Shown: positions 63,601 through 64,000 of the stretch, in pieces
Numbering within the stretch: the first letter of the stretch is position 1
Layout: each line of letters opens with the position of its first letter
Source: Phocoena phocoena
Taxonomy: Eukaryota > Chordata > Mammalia > Artiodactyla > Phocoenidae
Direction: 5' to 3'
DNA: 64,000 nucleotides
NCBI RefSeq assembly: GCF_963924675.1
Contig: NC_089232.1
Span: 44,308,522-44,372,521 of the forward strand
Position numbers and translations under genes: made by a program
The notes under the pieces: generated by a model
What the model was told of the DNA's origin: nothing
Seen by the model: the letters and a program-made list of their open reading frames with translations, nothing else
Database searches by the model: none

Positions 63601-64000
63601 AGTATTTGTATTCATAAGAAGATGGCCCTTTAAAGAAAAAACAAGTTACTCTACATTAAAATGTTTTAAATTCTAGTGCTTTTCTCTTCTTGAGCTTTTC
63701 AAGTTGAAGTAGGGATGAGGGTGGAGTGAGTGGGGTGAATTTGGGCCTGGAGTTGAGGGCTTTGTTTTCTAGACAAAAGATTTCTTTTCAAGACATTTCA
63801 AAGGCTGTACTGTAGTGGGATCCTGCCCGTTATGCAGCAATCCCACACTGTTATACACTTGACCAGACCCTCGTGGCCTGGCTGACTTTCCTGTTTCTGC
63901 TACTCCACGTTGAAGCACAGGCTGTCTGCAAAGCTGTTGCTTATACCATAATTTCAGCTTTGAAAAATTCTGGCATGTTCAGTCTATTCTTTAGAAAAGT

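Larger units (their letters stand above)
50866..64000. other. Intergenic region downstream of CLHC1
   Basis: 13 kb without a recognisable exon. Repeats are listed separately. Stretches with nothing I can name: 50950-51640, 51840-52230, 52560-53270, 56530-56870, 57040-57830, 58100-58540, 58880-59420 and 63600-64000. A distal gene (RTN4 in human) is expected beyond the right edge, but no exon of it is seen. Confidence 0.6.

Overview
This is mammalian nuclear DNA, most likely from a cetacean. The main evidence is at least 34 copies of tRNA-derived SINEs of the CHR type (short copies of about 200 bp, long copies of about 300-340 bp, and truncated ~120 bp forms), the SINE class of whales, hippos and ruminants. 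Many copies are little diverged and have clean target-site duplications. A 7.3-kb full-length L1 and a mariner MITE of a kind known from cetartiodactyls agree with this. The species cannot be fixed from the window. There are no operons, CRISPR arrays or viral genes.

Three protein-coding genes can be read from exon translations and splice sites, in the order MTIF2 - RPS27A - CLHC1, which matches human 2p16 as I know it. MTIF2 (+) enters from the left with only its last two coding exons (548-688 and 1238-1410). RPS27A (-) is complete at 5157-2490, with an untranslated first exon and five coding exons giving an intact 156-residue ubiquitin-eS31 fusion. MTIF2 and RPS27A converge. RPS27A and CLHC1 diverge from one CpG-rich promoter region (about 4560-5700). 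CLHC1 (+) is complete: eleven coding exons from 11778 to 49985 join in frame to a 585-residue protein.

The CLHC1 introns are packed with repeats. Intron 6 (21633-30301) is mostly a full-length antisense L1 (22405-29679) with an 11-bp target-site duplication, a GC-rich 5' UTR, an open ORF1 and a heavily broken ORF2. Intron 7 (30409-35559) holds an old L1 with younger elements nested in it. Intron 9 (42402-48253) holds an L1 fragment interrupted by about 350 bp of sequence resembling part of the GP1BA leucine-rich repeat region, the most unexpected item in the window. From 50.1 kb to the end no gene was recognised; the sequence is intergenic and made of L1, L2, MIR, LTR-like and SINE copies, with a mariner MITE hairpin at 50331-50453 just past the CLHC1 3' end.

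The genes do not form one pathway. RPS27A supplies ubiquitin and a 40S protein, MTIF2 starts mitochondrial translation, and CLHC1 is a poorly characterised protein with a clathrin-heavy-chain-like region. I found no clearly new biological system. The best candidates for a second look are the GP1BA-derived insertion, the mariner hairpin, a possible L1 antisense promoter inside CLHC1, tail-only retroinsertions, and the GC-AG introns.
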